61,863 nt of DNA from an uncultured Verrucomicrobia subdivision 3 bacterium (GCA_903895255.1 CAITTG010000096.1:1-61863), one strand, 5' to 3'; numbered from the stretch's first letter, positions 1 to 8,271 are shown. Program-made: numbers and translations. The notes: generated by a model from the sequence alone, not told the origin.

Positions 1-233
1 GACCGGGTTAGACGCACTTCTGGTGTGGCAGTTGTTCCGTCAGGGGCATCGCTGCGTAGCCATGTGCGGAAGAGATAAGCGCTGAAAGCATCTAAGTGCC
101 AAGCTCATCCCAAGATAATGTTTCCCGGACGAAAGTCCCTAAAGACCACGGGCAGACCACCCGTTTGATAGGCTAGGAGTGTAATCACCGCGAGGTGTTC
201 AGCTGACTAGTACTAATCGGTCGTGCGGCTTGA
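1..233 (+). rRNA. rrl: 23S ribosomal RNA, 3' end (partial)
   Basis: The first ~233 bases read as the 3' terminal domain of bacterial 23S rRNA, including the conserved run ending in GACTAGTACTAATCGGTCG near the 3' end. The 5' part lies outside the window. A 5S gene and a terminator follow on the same strand, so this is the distal end of an rRNA operon. The exact 3' end is estimated from the conserved end of 23S and may be off by a few bases. Confidence 0.95.
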
Positions 234-410
234 TTGCTTTTTTCCTTAACCGGAAAAGCGTTTTTCAACTCGCGAATTGTAGGCAATGTAATTTTGTCCT
301 GTGTGTAGTTTTCAGGGTTCGGGCCGTTCCGGTTCGGATACGATCTTTTAAAATTTGACAGCGTCGGTGGTTGGAGCCCCTGGCTCGCCGCCCTCAGTTG
401 TCTCAATAAT

Positions 411-525
411 CTTGGTGGCCATAAAGCTGTGGTCCGACCCGTTCCCATTCCGAACACGGCCGTCAAACACAGTCTTGCCAATGGTAGTGGTTGTATAGCT
501 TCCGCGAGAGTAGGTTGCCGCCAGT
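411..525 (+). rRNA. rrf: 5S ribosomal RNA
   Basis: About 115 nt with the 5S core CCATTCCGAACACGGCCGT. Bases 412-419 (TTGGTGGC) pair with 517-524 (GCCGCCAG), closing the terminal helix. It lies ~180 nt after the 23S end on the same strand, the usual order for a bacterial operon. No tRNA is seen in the 23S-5S spacer or after 5S. The ends are set by the closing helix and are approximate. Confidence 0.93.
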
Positions 526-559
526 CTTTCATTAACCCCGTTCAGGGCCTCTTCCGAGC

Positions 560-577
560 CCCCGTTCGGGGTTTTTT
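560..577 (+). terminator. Intrinsic terminator of the rRNA operon
   Basis: CCCC (560-563), loop GTTC and GGGG (568-571) form a short G+C-rich hairpin followed directly by six T residues and more T-rich DNA. It sits ~35 nt after 5S and is the natural end of the rRNA transcript. Confidence 0.8.
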
Positions 578-599
578 CGTTTTTTATCCCCGGATTTAA

Positions 600-631
600 C
601 GCAAAGGCGCAAAGACGCAGAGACGCAAAGT
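600..631 (+). repeat. 8-bp tandem repeat (CGCAAAGR-type)
   Basis: Four units in a row: CGCAAAGG, CGCAAAGA, CGCAGAGA, CGCAAAGT. Related 8-bp arrays occur at 14993-15020 (opposite strand), 42135-42151 and 43583-43606. Confidence 0.8.
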
Positions 632-735
632 GCAGCGGAAATTATGGGGTTCGGCAAATCTTCTATTGTACGATAAATCGGGCATCTATAAATTCTGGAC
701 ATGCGCACGACCCCTCTGACCACCCAATTCAAACG

Positions 736-1113
736 ATGACGCCCAAGGAAATAATAGAAGGTCGTGCCTTACCGCTTACCGAGGTTAGGTATTTTGCCCA
801 TGCAAATCTTCTGGAGTTGGAAGAATTGGATACCGGCGTTTTCTTCATTCTTGCGTGATGGAGTGGTCCGGCGCATGTTGCTCTGCAAAATTCGGCCATA
901 GCCATACTTGCCGCAGACCCTAAGGGGAGGCTTGAACTGGTTATTGCTGACACAGATGGCATCCCGGACTTGTATGATTATGATCTTTTACGCGGGAAGA
1001 TCCACGGAAATGCTGAATGCGTATGGAAGAGAAATAAAAGGGTCGTAGCCACCAGTTTTAAAGTTGGGCAAATCTCCGATTATGAAAATTGCATCTCCCA
1101 TGTTCTCCGCTAG
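736..1113 (+). pseudogene. Thioredoxin-fold-like protein, interrupted by in-frame UGA
   Basis: From ATG 736 the frame runs 40 codons, meets TGA at 856-858, then stays open in the same frame to TAG at 1111-1113. The combined 125 residues look like one protein: the sequence before the stop ends in FFILA and the sequence after it begins WSGPA, where thioredoxins have a strand followed by WCGPC. A later stretch (GNAECVWKRNKRVVA) resembles the last strands of the fold. Both redox cysteines are absent, so it would not be an oxidoreductase. The UGA falls just before the Trp, not at a catalytic cysteine, which argues against selenocysteine. I infer a nonsense-mutated gene or a base error. Confidence 0.55.
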
Positions 1114-1174
1114 TCCGATTGGGCTGGGCTGAGGGCGCACGACCTTTTGGGCCCGGGGTGGAAGCGGGAAATGC

Positions 1175-1201
1175 GACGAATAGGACAAATAGGACGGATG
1201 A
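1175..1201 (+). repeat. 9-bp tandem repeat (GACRRATRR)
   Basis: Three consecutive units: GACGAATAG, GACAAATAG, GACGGATGA. The same unit type recurs at 32619-32654. Confidence 0.7.
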
Positions 1202-1504
1202 ATTGCGAAAACTGCGCAGGCAAAGCTTCTAATAAACGTCGGAGTCCATCTCGCTCACACTATTATAATTTTTTAACGGAGCCGGTGTAAATGTGGAATG
1301 CGCGTTCCATGCATTGGGCGGTTGCAGGTGGTGGGACGGTGTTCAGCAAAAGCGGCAGAGGACTGCGCGCACTCCAGGACGCTTCGCGCGGATGGTTGGG
1401 AACAGGTGAATGGTGGCGTGATTGGCCCGGGGGGGCCAGGTTGGCTTGGGGGAAATTATTGGAATTAACCGATTTCAGATTTGAAATATCAAAAGGGCAG
1501 GGTT

Positions 1505-1525
1505 GCGGCGACAGACTGTCGCCGC
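1505..1525. repeat. Perfect intergenic dyad (GGCGACAG/CTGTCGCC)
   Basis: Two perfectly complementary 10-bp arms around one central A. A near-identical dyad lies at 58263-58283. There is no T-run, so it is not an obvious intrinsic terminator, although it sits just downstream of the minus-strand ExbB-ExbD-TonB operon. Confidence 0.8.
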
Positions 1526-1539
1526 CCCGGGACGCATTT

Positions 1540-1764
1540 TTAGAAAACGATGGGTTCGTTCATCTTACCACAATGGGAGCAGCGGGAGCGGTCGACATCG
1601 GAATCATCGGTATAGACGGAGCCGCAATTTTTACAGCGGAAGATGGTGTCTTCGGAATGGGTGGGGCCGAAGCGGCGGCGGCGCATTTCGGAGTAAATGC
1701 CCAGAGCGCACAAGCCGCCGAGGGTGATGGCCACGTACAAAATTAACAAATGCGAGGCACTCAT
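1540..1764 (-). CDS. Small membrane-anchored zinc-ribbon protein
   Basis: 74 residues. An N-terminal membrane segment (about residues 5-24) is followed by basic residues and then a C-terminal zinc ribbon with Cys44, Cys47, Cys62 and Cys65 (CxxC-X14-CxxC). The start overlaps the end of the upstream TonB-like gene by 4 nt, so it is the last gene of the ExbB-ExbD-TonB operon and is probably translationally coupled. No function is known to me. A metal-sensing or regulatory accessory to the transport complex is possible but unproven. Confidence 0.75.
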   Translation of the reverse strand: MSASHLLILYVAITLGGLCALGIYSEMRRRRFGPTHSEDTIFRCKNCGSVYTDDSDVDRSRCSHCGKMNEPIVF

Positions 1765-2543
1765 GGGTGTCCCGGAGGCTGGTTGGTGATTTCGGCGGGT
1801 GGTGGCACCGCCAGCCAGTTAAAAATCATCTGGCCCACCATTAATTGGCTGGCTGGGGAAAATTTCGCTGAACGGGCCGTTTGCAGGGCAAACTGGTCGG
1901 CGGCTTCATTACGGGCGGCCAGTTCAAGCCCATAATCGGCCGGCAGCAGCACGGCGGAGAGGACCCTTCCCGAGGGATCCACCACCACTTGTACTTTACT
2001 GGGGGCAATCACCTCGGATGCGGGCCAATGGGGAAGCGTCCGGGGATTTAGCAGCGTTCGACCGGCCAGGTCGCCGCGCAGGCGGAGGCTGGATGGCTGG
2101 GAAAAAACGGGGATTTCCGGTGGTTTGGGGGCGTTGAACTGGGGGGCGGGTTTAAAGTCGATGGCCCAATCTTGATTTTGGTTGGTGATCATGAAGTGGT
2201 TGAAGGTTTGGTTCAACCATTTATGGGACAGGGGCAGCCAGTTGGGGGCTTCTCGCCACCGGAAAAAAGCTGGCTGATTGGTGATCAGTGGCGGCCAGTT
2301 CACGGCGGCAAAGTCATTGGGATGCGGCAAAGCAAACAAGGTGGGATCATCCAAGGTAACTAAGGGAGATTTGTTGGCGGCCAGTTGAATGAGGGGAACC
2401 CGGCTGGCCGGACGAAGGGGTGGGGTTTGCCGGGCTCCAAAAATAACCACGAGGGCAATATGCGCCAATATAACCAGAATGACCACGGTCCACCAGCGCC
2501 GGGCCGGCCAGGGGCGGGGCTCAAGCGGCAGGCTTGGGTTCAT
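1761..2543 (-). CDS. TonB-like energy-transducing protein
   Basis: 260 residues. A Pro/Arg-rich cytoplasmic start is followed by one membrane segment (about 16-36) and a long periplasmic region. The last ~90 residues read like a degenerate TonB C-terminal domain: VVVDPSGRVLSAVLLP, then a run with FALQTARSAKFSP, matching the family pattern of a strand, a helix and a W/F-x-P-like motif. It follows ExbD with a 4-nt overlap, as expected for the third part of an ExbB-ExbD-TonB motor that powers outer-membrane uptake. The divergence makes the TonB call moderate; the TonB-dependent receptor partner is not in this window. Confidence 0.6.
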   Translation of the reverse strand: MNPSLPLEPRPWPARRWWTVVILVILAHIALVVIFGARQTPPLRPASRVPLIQLAANKSPLVTLDDPTLFALPHPNDFAAVNWPPLITNQPAFFRWREAPNWLPLSHKWLNQTFNHFMITNQNQDWAIDFKPAPQFNAPKPPEIPVFSQPSSLRLRGDLAGRTLLNPRTLPHWPASEVIAPSKVQVVVDPSGRVLSAVLLPADYGLELAARNEAADQFALQTARSAKFSPASQLMVGQMIFNWLAVPPPAEITNQPPGHP

Positions 2544-2983
2544 GGCAATTCCACACGTTTCCCGGTGGGGGCGGGCTGGGTGGCGAGAATCACGTTGGTT
2601 ATGCCCACGTTGCGTGCCAGCAAGGAAATGCCCACCAGAGTTTCACAGGTTGCCGCGCGGTCGGCATTAATGAGGAGGGTCAAGGGCCGGCGACTCCCGC
2701 TGGTGGCCGACTGGAGCTGGTTGCTTAAGGCTGCGAAGGAAACCAGCTGGTTGGCAAAAAAGTACCGTGCGCCTTGGTCCGTTCCCCCCTGGTCCACCGC
2801 CAGGGAAATGGTGGGTTGGTCAGTGCCCGGAAGATCATCAGCCAGCGGCAATTGCAGCGGGAGGCCCGGGGTGGGGAGGAGCGCCCCCAGCAATAAAAAT
2901 ATAACCAGCAGGAAGAAAACGGCGGCAAAGGGTGCCGCGTCAAAGGGGCTGCGCAACAGCTTGGAATTGCGCGGGAATTTCAT
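2540..2983 (-). CDS. ExbD/TolR-family biopolymer transport protein
   Basis: 147 residues, the usual ExbD size. A basic cytoplasmic N-terminus with an Asp just before the membrane (SPFDAAPFAAVFFLLV) leads into one membrane helix (about 18-38) and a periplasmic domain ending in the family-like stretch of a helix plus GITNVILAT. The family forms the proton-conducting stator with ExbB. Gene ends overlap by 4 nt on both sides, which indicates one tightly coupled operon. Confidence 0.85.
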   Translation of the reverse strand: MKFPRNSKLLRSPFDAAPFAAVFFLLVIFLLLGALLPTPGLPLQLPLADDLPGTDQPTISLAVDQGGTDQGARYFFANQLVSFAALSNQLQSATSGSRRPLTLLINADRAATCETLVGISLLARNVGITNVILATQPAPTGKRVELP

Positions 2984-3606
2984 TGGGGTTTGCCGTGATT
3001 GTTGGGGTCGGTGACGATGTTCACGATTTCCGCAGCGGCGCGTTCCATGTCCAGCACCAGCTTGTTGATCCGGCTGACGAGGTAATTATAACCCGCATGG
3101 GCGGGGATGGCGACGCCGATGCCCGCCGCCGCGCAGATCAGGGCCTCCCAAATCCCGCCGGATAGTTCCTGGAGGTGCGCGTACAATCCATCGGTGCCCA
3201 ACTGGGAAAAAACATGCATGAAGCCGATGACCGTGCCAAACAACCCCAGGAGCGGGGCAATCTGCGCGATGGTCGCCAATAAATTCAATTTTTCCTCCAG
3301 GCGGGGCACTTCCGTCAGGCCGGCCTCCTCGACGGCCTCGCGCACGCGATCACGGCCTTTTTCACGATTAATAATGGCGGCTTTGACGAGCCGGGCGACG
3401 GGGCCGGGGGTGGCGTCGCAGATGGAGATGGCTTCAACGACGTTCTCGCGCTTGAGCACGGTGCGGACGCCGTTGAGAAATTCCGCAGAATTGATCTGGG
3501 AACGATGGCAGAACAGCGCGCGTTCGACGAAAACGACCAAGGCGATGGCGGCGGCAATCAGGATCAACCAGATTACCGGTCCGCCGTGAGTTATCAGAAA
3601 AGGCAT
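2980..3606 (-). CDS. MotA/TolQ/ExbB proton-channel family protein
   Basis: 208 residues with the ExbB pattern: one N-terminal membrane helix (about 8-28), a cytoplasmic domain, then two helices, the first carrying the signature IAPLLGLFGTVIGFMHVF (about 115-135) and the second around GGIWEALICAAAGIGVAIP. This is the stator of the proton-driven motor that energises a TonB protein. It is the first gene of a four-gene operon that overlaps at each junction. The divergent gap to the dUTPase gene (3607-3721) must hold the promoter, but I see no convincing consensus. Confidence 0.9.
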   Translation of the reverse strand: MPFLITHGGPVIWLILIAAAIALVVFVERALFCHRSQINSAEFLNGVRTVLKRENVVEAISICDATPGPVARLVKAAIINREKGRDRVREAVEEAGLTEVPRLEEKLNLLATIAQIAPLLGLFGTVIGFMHVFSQLGTDGLYAHLQELSGGIWEALICAAAGIGVAIPAHAGYNYLVSRINKLVLDMERAAAEIVNIVTDPNNHGKPQ

Positions 3607-3721
3607 AAGGATTTATAGGCGGCTGGCCGCTACGTTCAAGCGGTAAATGGTGCCTGCCCCGGCCCCGGAGGTCAACCCGGATGGTGGTTGGCCAAAAAAT
3701 TGTCTTGGCGGCGAGGCCGAC

Positions 3722-4120
3722 ATGACGGTTAATTCCCGGATGGAAACACCAGACCAATTGCGGGAACTGTTCCGAATGCAAAAGGCGCTCAACGAGCGGA
3801 TCGGCGTGCAAACGGACGGCATGAGCGAAGCGGACAAGACGAAGTGGATTTTGAATTATTGCCGGGCGATGTCCCAGGAAATGGCCGAACTCACCGACAG
3901 CGTGCCGTGGAAATGGTGGGCCAAGTATCAGAAATTTGACGAGCAAAATGCGCGGGTGGAGGTGGTGGACTTGTTCCATTTTCTCATTAGCATGGCCCAG
4001 GTGCTGGGCATGAGCGCGGATGATGTCTTCGCCGCCTACGTTAAAAAGAACGAGGTGAATTTTCAGCGCCAGGCCAGCGGCTACACGCAAAAAGATCACG
4101 ACGATTCCAAGCATATTTAG
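3722..4120 (+). CDS. Dimeric (all-alpha) dUTPase-like nucleotide pyrophosphatase
   Basis: 132 residues from ATG 3722, preceded by a GGCGAGG-like ribosome site; an in-frame ATG at 3740 is an alternative. The protein is all helical with the metal-binding pattern of the dimeric dUTPase/MazG-related group: EMAEL around residue 56 and EVVDLFHF about 25 residues later (ExxE...ExxD). The family hydrolyses dUTP to dUMP, keeping uracil out of DNA and feeding dTMP synthesis. It stands alone, divergent from the ExbB operon and 18 nt before the next gene. Confidence 0.75.
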   Translation: MTVNSRMETPDQLRELFRMQKALNERIGVQTDGMSEADKTKWILNYCRAMSQEMAELTDSVPWKWWAKYQKFDEQNARVEVVDLFHFLISMAQVLGMSADDVFAAYVKKNEVNFQRQASGYTQKDHDDSKHI

Positions 4121-4138
4121 GCCCACGGCATACTTACT

Positions 4139-5656
4139 GTGAACCAGAAACGACCGACCCTGGCGGACCGAAACAAATTCAGTCCACGCCGCGCGCTCCT
4201 GTTTGCGTCCCCCTTCATGCTCATGGGAGTCATGGCGGTGGGCCTGACTTTATATGGGCTGCTTACCCGCCAACTGGATGGGCGGGCGGGCAAGCACTTG
4301 CTGACGATTATCGTGGTTTGCGGGGGGCTTTCGCTGTGTATTATCGGCTGGTTTGCCTCGAAACGACCCAAGCCGGAGGTGTTTCTGAAAGCGAGCCAAC
4401 CGGACAAACCATGGTTGTGGCGGGAGGACTGGGTGGCGGGTCGGATGGCCAATTCATGGTTGCGAGGCGTTTTCTTTCTGTGGCTGGCGGTTATCGTCTT
4501 TGACCTGGTGTGCCTGGTTGCGGTGGGATTAGTGCTTCCGGGGGTGCGTTTTGGGCATCCGTTGGCATGGCTGAGTCTGTTGTTTCCGGTGATTGGCCTG
4601 GCGGTGACGATCTTTGCGGCGCGGACGAACCGGACTTGGGGGCAGTTCGGACGGTCCCTGGTGATCACGAGCGGCTTGCCGGTGGCTCCGGGCGGGTTGC
4701 TGAGCGGGGAAATTCAGGTGCCGGTCCGGCTGCGGCCGAAACATGCGTTTTATTTGCGGCTGAGTTGTGTGCGGCGGACGACGGCACTGCGGGGGAAGAA
4801 CCGGGTGACGACGGAAAAGATTCTGTGGCAGGAGGAAAAATGGTTTCATCCGGACTTGCCACAAGTGGAGGCCGGGGCCACGCGGCTGCCGGTTTTTTTC
4901 AAACTGCCGGCCGACCTGCCGGAATCAACTTTTGAGAAGGGGGACGGGGTCCAATGGGAATTGGAGGCCCACGCGAAGGTAAGTGGTCCGGATTTTCAAG
5001 GATCATTTGAGGTGCCGGTGGTCAAGCCGGTGGTGGATCCGGCAGGCAACCCGGAGCCGGCAGTGGTGGTTGAGGCAAGCGATCCGAGCCAGAAGTATCA
5101 ATTAACGCTGGACGAAATCCGGAAGGAGATTCGTTCGCGGATCAGGGTGGTGGAGCAGCCTGAGGGACGGGAGTTCATTTTTCCGGCCGCGCGCAACCCG
5201 GGTTTTGCGGGCGGGGCCACGGTGCTGTTCCTGATTTGGATCGGCGCGGTGGTTTTCATGCTGGCCAACCGGGCGCCGCTGATATTTCCGCTGGTATTTG
5301 CCGCGGTGGGTGTGTTGATGGGGATTTTCGTGTCGGACCTGTGGTTTCGGCGCAGCCGGGTGATGGTGACGCCGGCGCAGTTGCATGTTGTCACGGCCTG
5401 GCTCACGTTGAAAAAAGAAACCATCATTCCGGTGGGGGACGTGGCGAGCCTGAAGGCCGACATCGGGGCCACGGCGGGGCATGCGGCTTATTATGATTTA
5501 AGGTTAAAGACCCGCAAGGGCCGGGAGTTGGTGCTGGCGAAACATTTGAGCCACAAGCCGGAGGCGGACTGGCTGATCCGGCAAATGGTGGGGGTGCTGA
5601 AGCGGGGGGCGGGGGAGGGAACAGCCAAACTCCAAGCTCCAAGCGCCAGAGAATAA
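4139..5656 (+). CDS. Integral membrane protein of unknown function
   Basis: 505 residues from a GTG start 18 nt after the dUTPase stop. Four hydrophobic segments lie in the first ~160 residues (for example LLFASPFMLMGVMAVGLTLY and WLSLLFPVIGLAVTIFAA). A soluble beta-rich domain follows (about 180-340), then two more membrane helices near 360-410 and a small C-terminal domain that reads like a membrane-embedded PH-like or scaffold domain. I do not recognise a named family. The last codons (KLQAPSARE-stop) are encoded by a short intergenic repeat found after other genes, so the natural C-terminus has probably been rewritten. Confidence 0.8.
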   Translation: MNQKRPTLADRNKFSPRRALLFASPFMLMGVMAVGLTLYGLLTRQLDGRAGKHLLTIIVVCGGLSLCIIGWFASKRPKPEVFLKASQPDKPWLWREDWVAGRMANSWLRGVFFLWLAVIVFDLVCLVAVGLVLPGVRFGHPLAWLSLLFPVIGLAVTIFAARTNRTWGQFGRSLVITSGLPVAPGGLLSGEIQVPVRLRPKHAFYLRLSCVRRTTALRGKNRVTTEKILWQEEKWFHPDLPQVEAGATRLPVFFKLPADLPESTFEKGDGVQWELEAHAKVSGPDFQGSFEVPVVKPVVDPAGNPEPAVVVEASDPSQKYQLTLDEIRKEIRSRIRVVEQPEGREFIFPAARNPGFAGGATVLFLIWIGAVVFMLANRAPLIFPLVFAAVGVLMGIFVSDLWFRRSRVMVTPAQLHVVTAWLTLKKETIIPVGDVASLKADIGATAGHAAYYDLRLKTRKGRELVLAKHLSHKPEADWLIRQMVGVLKRGAGEGTAKLQAPSARE

Positions 5657-5658
5657 GC
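5627..5658 (+). repeat. 3'-end repeat overlapping the stop codon
   Basis: A run of CTCCAAG/CTCCAGAGAA-like units that encodes the last residues and the TAA of the membrane-protein gene. Sister copies lie just after genes at 26703-26754, 48901-48938 and 61583-61610. Confidence 0.7.
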
Positions 5659-5829
5659 AAAATTCAATGTTCTCGGGATTGCATCAGGGCCGGCGGGTGA
5701 TGGGATGATCCGCTGCCCGGGAGGGGAGTGCTCCGGGTTCAGGTTAATTATTGATGGCCAGCAACCGATTTATAATACCTGCGGTGATTTGAGATTTCAG
5801 GATTTGAGATTTGAAATGGAGAGGCTGGT

Positions 5830-8271
5830 TTAGCCGGTGCTTTTCATGCCGGAGGCGACGCCTTTGACGGTGAGGGCCAGGAGGCGGCGAAGGTGTTCGG
5901 TGCGGCCGGACTCATCGGCCTGGCGCCACTGGCGCAGGAAGCGAATCTGTAAATAGTTCAGCGGGTCGATGTAAGGATTGCGCATGCGGATGGACTGGGC
6001 CAGCACGGGCTGGTTTTCCAGCAGCACTTTGCGTTCGGTCACAGCCAGCACCATCGCCACGGAGAGATTGTATTCCTGCTGGATGAGCCCAAAGATTTTT
6101 TTGCGAACCTCAGCGGACTCCACCAGGCTGGCGTATTGCCGGGCAATCCCCAGATCGGTTTTGGCCAGGGACATTTCGGCGTTGTCGATCACCGAGCGGA
6201 AAAACGGCCAGCGGCGGTACATTTGGCGCAACGTTTCCAGCCCTTTCGCCTCGCCCCCGGCAAACTCTTGCAAGGCATGGCCCACGCCGTACCAGGCGGA
6301 CAGCATGTGCCGTGACTGGGTCCAGGAAAACACCCAGGGGATGGCGCGCAACTGGCGGATGTCCGCCGTGGCGGCGCGGCGGGACGGGCGGGAGCCGAGG
6401 CGCAGGTGTTCGACGAGGTCAATGGGGGTGGCCTGCCAGAAATATTCAGCAAATTCCGGGGTGCCATAGACGAGCTGTTGATATTGCGCGAAGGACGTCT
6501 TGGCCAGGCGGTCAACGTGCTTCTCCCAGCCGGGCAGGTCGGCCGCCTCGGAGGCGGGCAGGCACTGGACGGAAATCACGGCGGAGGTGAGTTGCTCCAG
6601 ATTGCGCTGGGCAATGACTGGGTTGGAGTATTTGAGGGAGATGACCTCGCCCTGCTCGGTGATGCGCAGGCGGCCGCCGTGTGCCGCATGGGGTTGGGCG
6701 CGCAGGCTGCGATAGCTCGCGCCGCCGCCACGGTCGATGGTGCCGCCCTTGCCGTGGAAGAAGCGGAGTTTGACGCCGCACTCGTCGGCCACGCGGGCCA
6801 TTTCCTTTTGGGCGCGGTAGAGAAACCAGTTGGCCGCGAGGTAGCCGCCGTCTTTGTTGGAATCCGAATAGCCGACCATCACCTCCTGGATTTTGCCGCG
6901 CCGGCGCAGGTGGCGGCGATAGGCCTGGTTCGCCCACAACTCGCCGAGAATTTTGGCGGAGTTTTCCAAATCCTCGATGGTTTCAAACAGGGGGACGATG
7001 TCGAGATCGTATAGCTCCACGGTTTGGGAGAGTTCGAACAGGCGCAGCAGATCGCTGGCATTGCGGGTCATGCTGAGGATGAAGTGGCTGGCGGCGGCCG
7101 GGCCGTGTTCCTTTTGAATGGCGGCGATGGCGCGCAGTTCCGTGAGAATCTCGGTTTCGGCGGAATCGAGCTTGCCGGTGTGGTCGCGGAAATCCAGCTC
7201 GGCGAGGTGGGGGCCGAAGGTTTCGGCCTGGAGCAGCAACCGGCGAATCCGGCCGTTGGCGGCGCGGGTGGCTTTTTGTTTGAGCAGGTCCTGGCGAATT
7301 TGCGTCAGGGTGGTGACGAGCTCGGCGTGGTCGGCCTGGCCGGCGGTTAATTTGCGCCGGAGCGCGCCCATGCGGGCGCGAAAGACCTCGTACGGCTGCC
7401 AGGTTTGCACCTCCCGGGTGAGGTGATGGGGCCGGGACAGGTCCTCGCCGGCGTCGGCGTGGGAGAGTTCCCGTTCGAGCAGCCGGCATTCGCGCGCGTA
7501 AAATTCCCGGGCCATGTCCCGGTGGTATTGCATGGTGGTGCGGCTGACCTCGGGCGTGACAAAGGGATTGCCATCACGGTCCCCGCCCACCCAGCTCGCG
7601 AAGGTCAGGAAGGGGCGGTCGCGTTTGACGGTGGGATAATGCGCGGCGAGTTCGGCATCGAAGGTCTCGTAAAAATTGGCGGCCGTTTCAAAAATGGTCC
7701 GGTCGAAATAATACAGGGTGCTCTGCACTTCCTGGAGCGGGCCGACCTTTTGCTCGCGAATTTCCTCCGTCTGCCAGAGGGCTTCCAGCACCTCGGCGGG
7801 ATCCTCCCACTGGTTGGTGAGGCGCCAGATTTGGTTGAGGACGGCGCGGCGTTTGGCCTCCGTGGGGTGGGCGGTGAGGACGGGTTGAATCTCGAGTTCG
7901 TCCAGACACGCCTGCACTTTCGCGGCCGGCACGCCGGCCTGCTGGAGTTCCGCGAACAAATGCCGCAGGGACATGACCGGGGCCTTTTTGGTCTGGAGAT
8001 GGCGCTCCCGCGCGCGTTCCTCGCAGAGGTTGACGAGTTGAAAGTGGAGGCTGAAGGCGTGGGCGATCTGGTAGGCCTCGGCGACGTCCAGCCGGTCGAG
8101 CAGGGTGTGCTTGCTCGCGCGGCTGGTTTCGCTGCCGAAATGGCGGGCCCGCGTGGCCAGCCGCCGGATTTGTTCCAGGTGTCGTAAAACTTTTTTGCCC
8201 GCCTGTTCGCCGATGATTTCGTCCAGGCCGGCCACCATTTTCCTTATTTCGCTTTTCAGCAATGTGCTCAT
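5830..8271 (-). CDS. ppc: Phosphoenolpyruvate carboxylase
   Basis: 813 residues, somewhat shorter than the ~880 of enterobacterial enzymes. It adds bicarbonate to PEP to give oxaloacetate, refilling the TCA cycle in the cytoplasm. The catalytic histidine motif VLTAHPTEAKRR is near residue 137, VGGDRDGNPFVT near 230, GYSDSNKDGG near 470, and the glycine-rich loop FHGKGGTIDRGGG follows. The C-terminus ends in SGMKSTG, close to the usual NTG end. The gene is monocistronic, convergent with the membrane-protein gene and divergent from hpt. Confidence 0.97.
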   Translation of the reverse strand: MSTLLKSEIRKMVAGLDEIIGEQAGKKVLRHLEQIRRLATRARHFGSETSRASKHTLLDRLDVAEAYQIAHAFSLHFQLVNLCEERARERHLQTKKAPVMSLRHLFAELQQAGVPAAKVQACLDELEIQPVLTAHPTEAKRRAVLNQIWRLTNQWEDPAEVLEALWQTEEIREQKVGPLQEVQSTLYYFDRTIFETAANFYETFDAELAAHYPTVKRDRPFLTFASWVGGDRDGNPFVTPEVSRTTMQYHRDMAREFYARECRLLERELSHADAGEDLSRPHHLTREVQTWQPYEVFRARMGALRRKLTAGQADHAELVTTLTQIRQDLLKQKATRAANGRIRRLLLQAETFGPHLAELDFRDHTGKLDSAETEILTELRAIAAIQKEHGPAAASHFILSMTRNASDLLRLFELSQTVELYDLDIVPLFETIEDLENSAKILGELWANQAYRRHLRRRGKIQEVMVGYSDSNKDGGYLAANWFLYRAQKEMARVADECGVKLRFFHGKGGTIDRGGGASYRSLRAQPHAAHGGRLRITEQGEVISLKYSNPVIAQRNLEQLTSAVISVQCLPASEAADLPGWEKHVDRLAKTSFAQYQQLVYGTPEFAEYFWQATPIDLVEHLRLGSRPSRRAATADIRQLRAIPWVFSWTQSRHMLSAWYGVGHALQEFAGGEAKGLETLRQMYRRWPFFRSVIDNAEMSLAKTDLGIARQYASLVESAEVRKKIFGLIQQEYNLSVAMVLAVTERKVLLENQPVLAQSIRMRNPYIDPLNYLQIRFLRQWRQADESGRTEHLRRLLALTVKGVASGMKSTG

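Larger units (their letters stand above)
580..1539. other. Gene-poor stretch with repeats and a broken frame
   Basis: Between the rRNA terminator and the zinc-ribbon gene I find no intact gene. It holds an 8-bp tandem array (600-631), a disrupted thioredoxin-like frame (736-1113), three 9-bp units (1175-1201) and a perfect dyad (1505-1525). It is less G+C-rich than its neighbours up to about 1300. Confidence 0.6.

Noticed and set aside
856..858. UGA as selenocysteine
   Set aside because: The codon lies before the Trp of a WSGP motif that lacks redox cysteines, so a selenol there has no expected role. No SECIS-like hairpin stood out by eye.
1291..1746. Plus-strand 151-codon frame
   Set aside because: It mostly opposes the zinc-ribbon gene and runs through the 1505-1525 dyad. 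The protein is low-complexity Gly/Ala with no domain.
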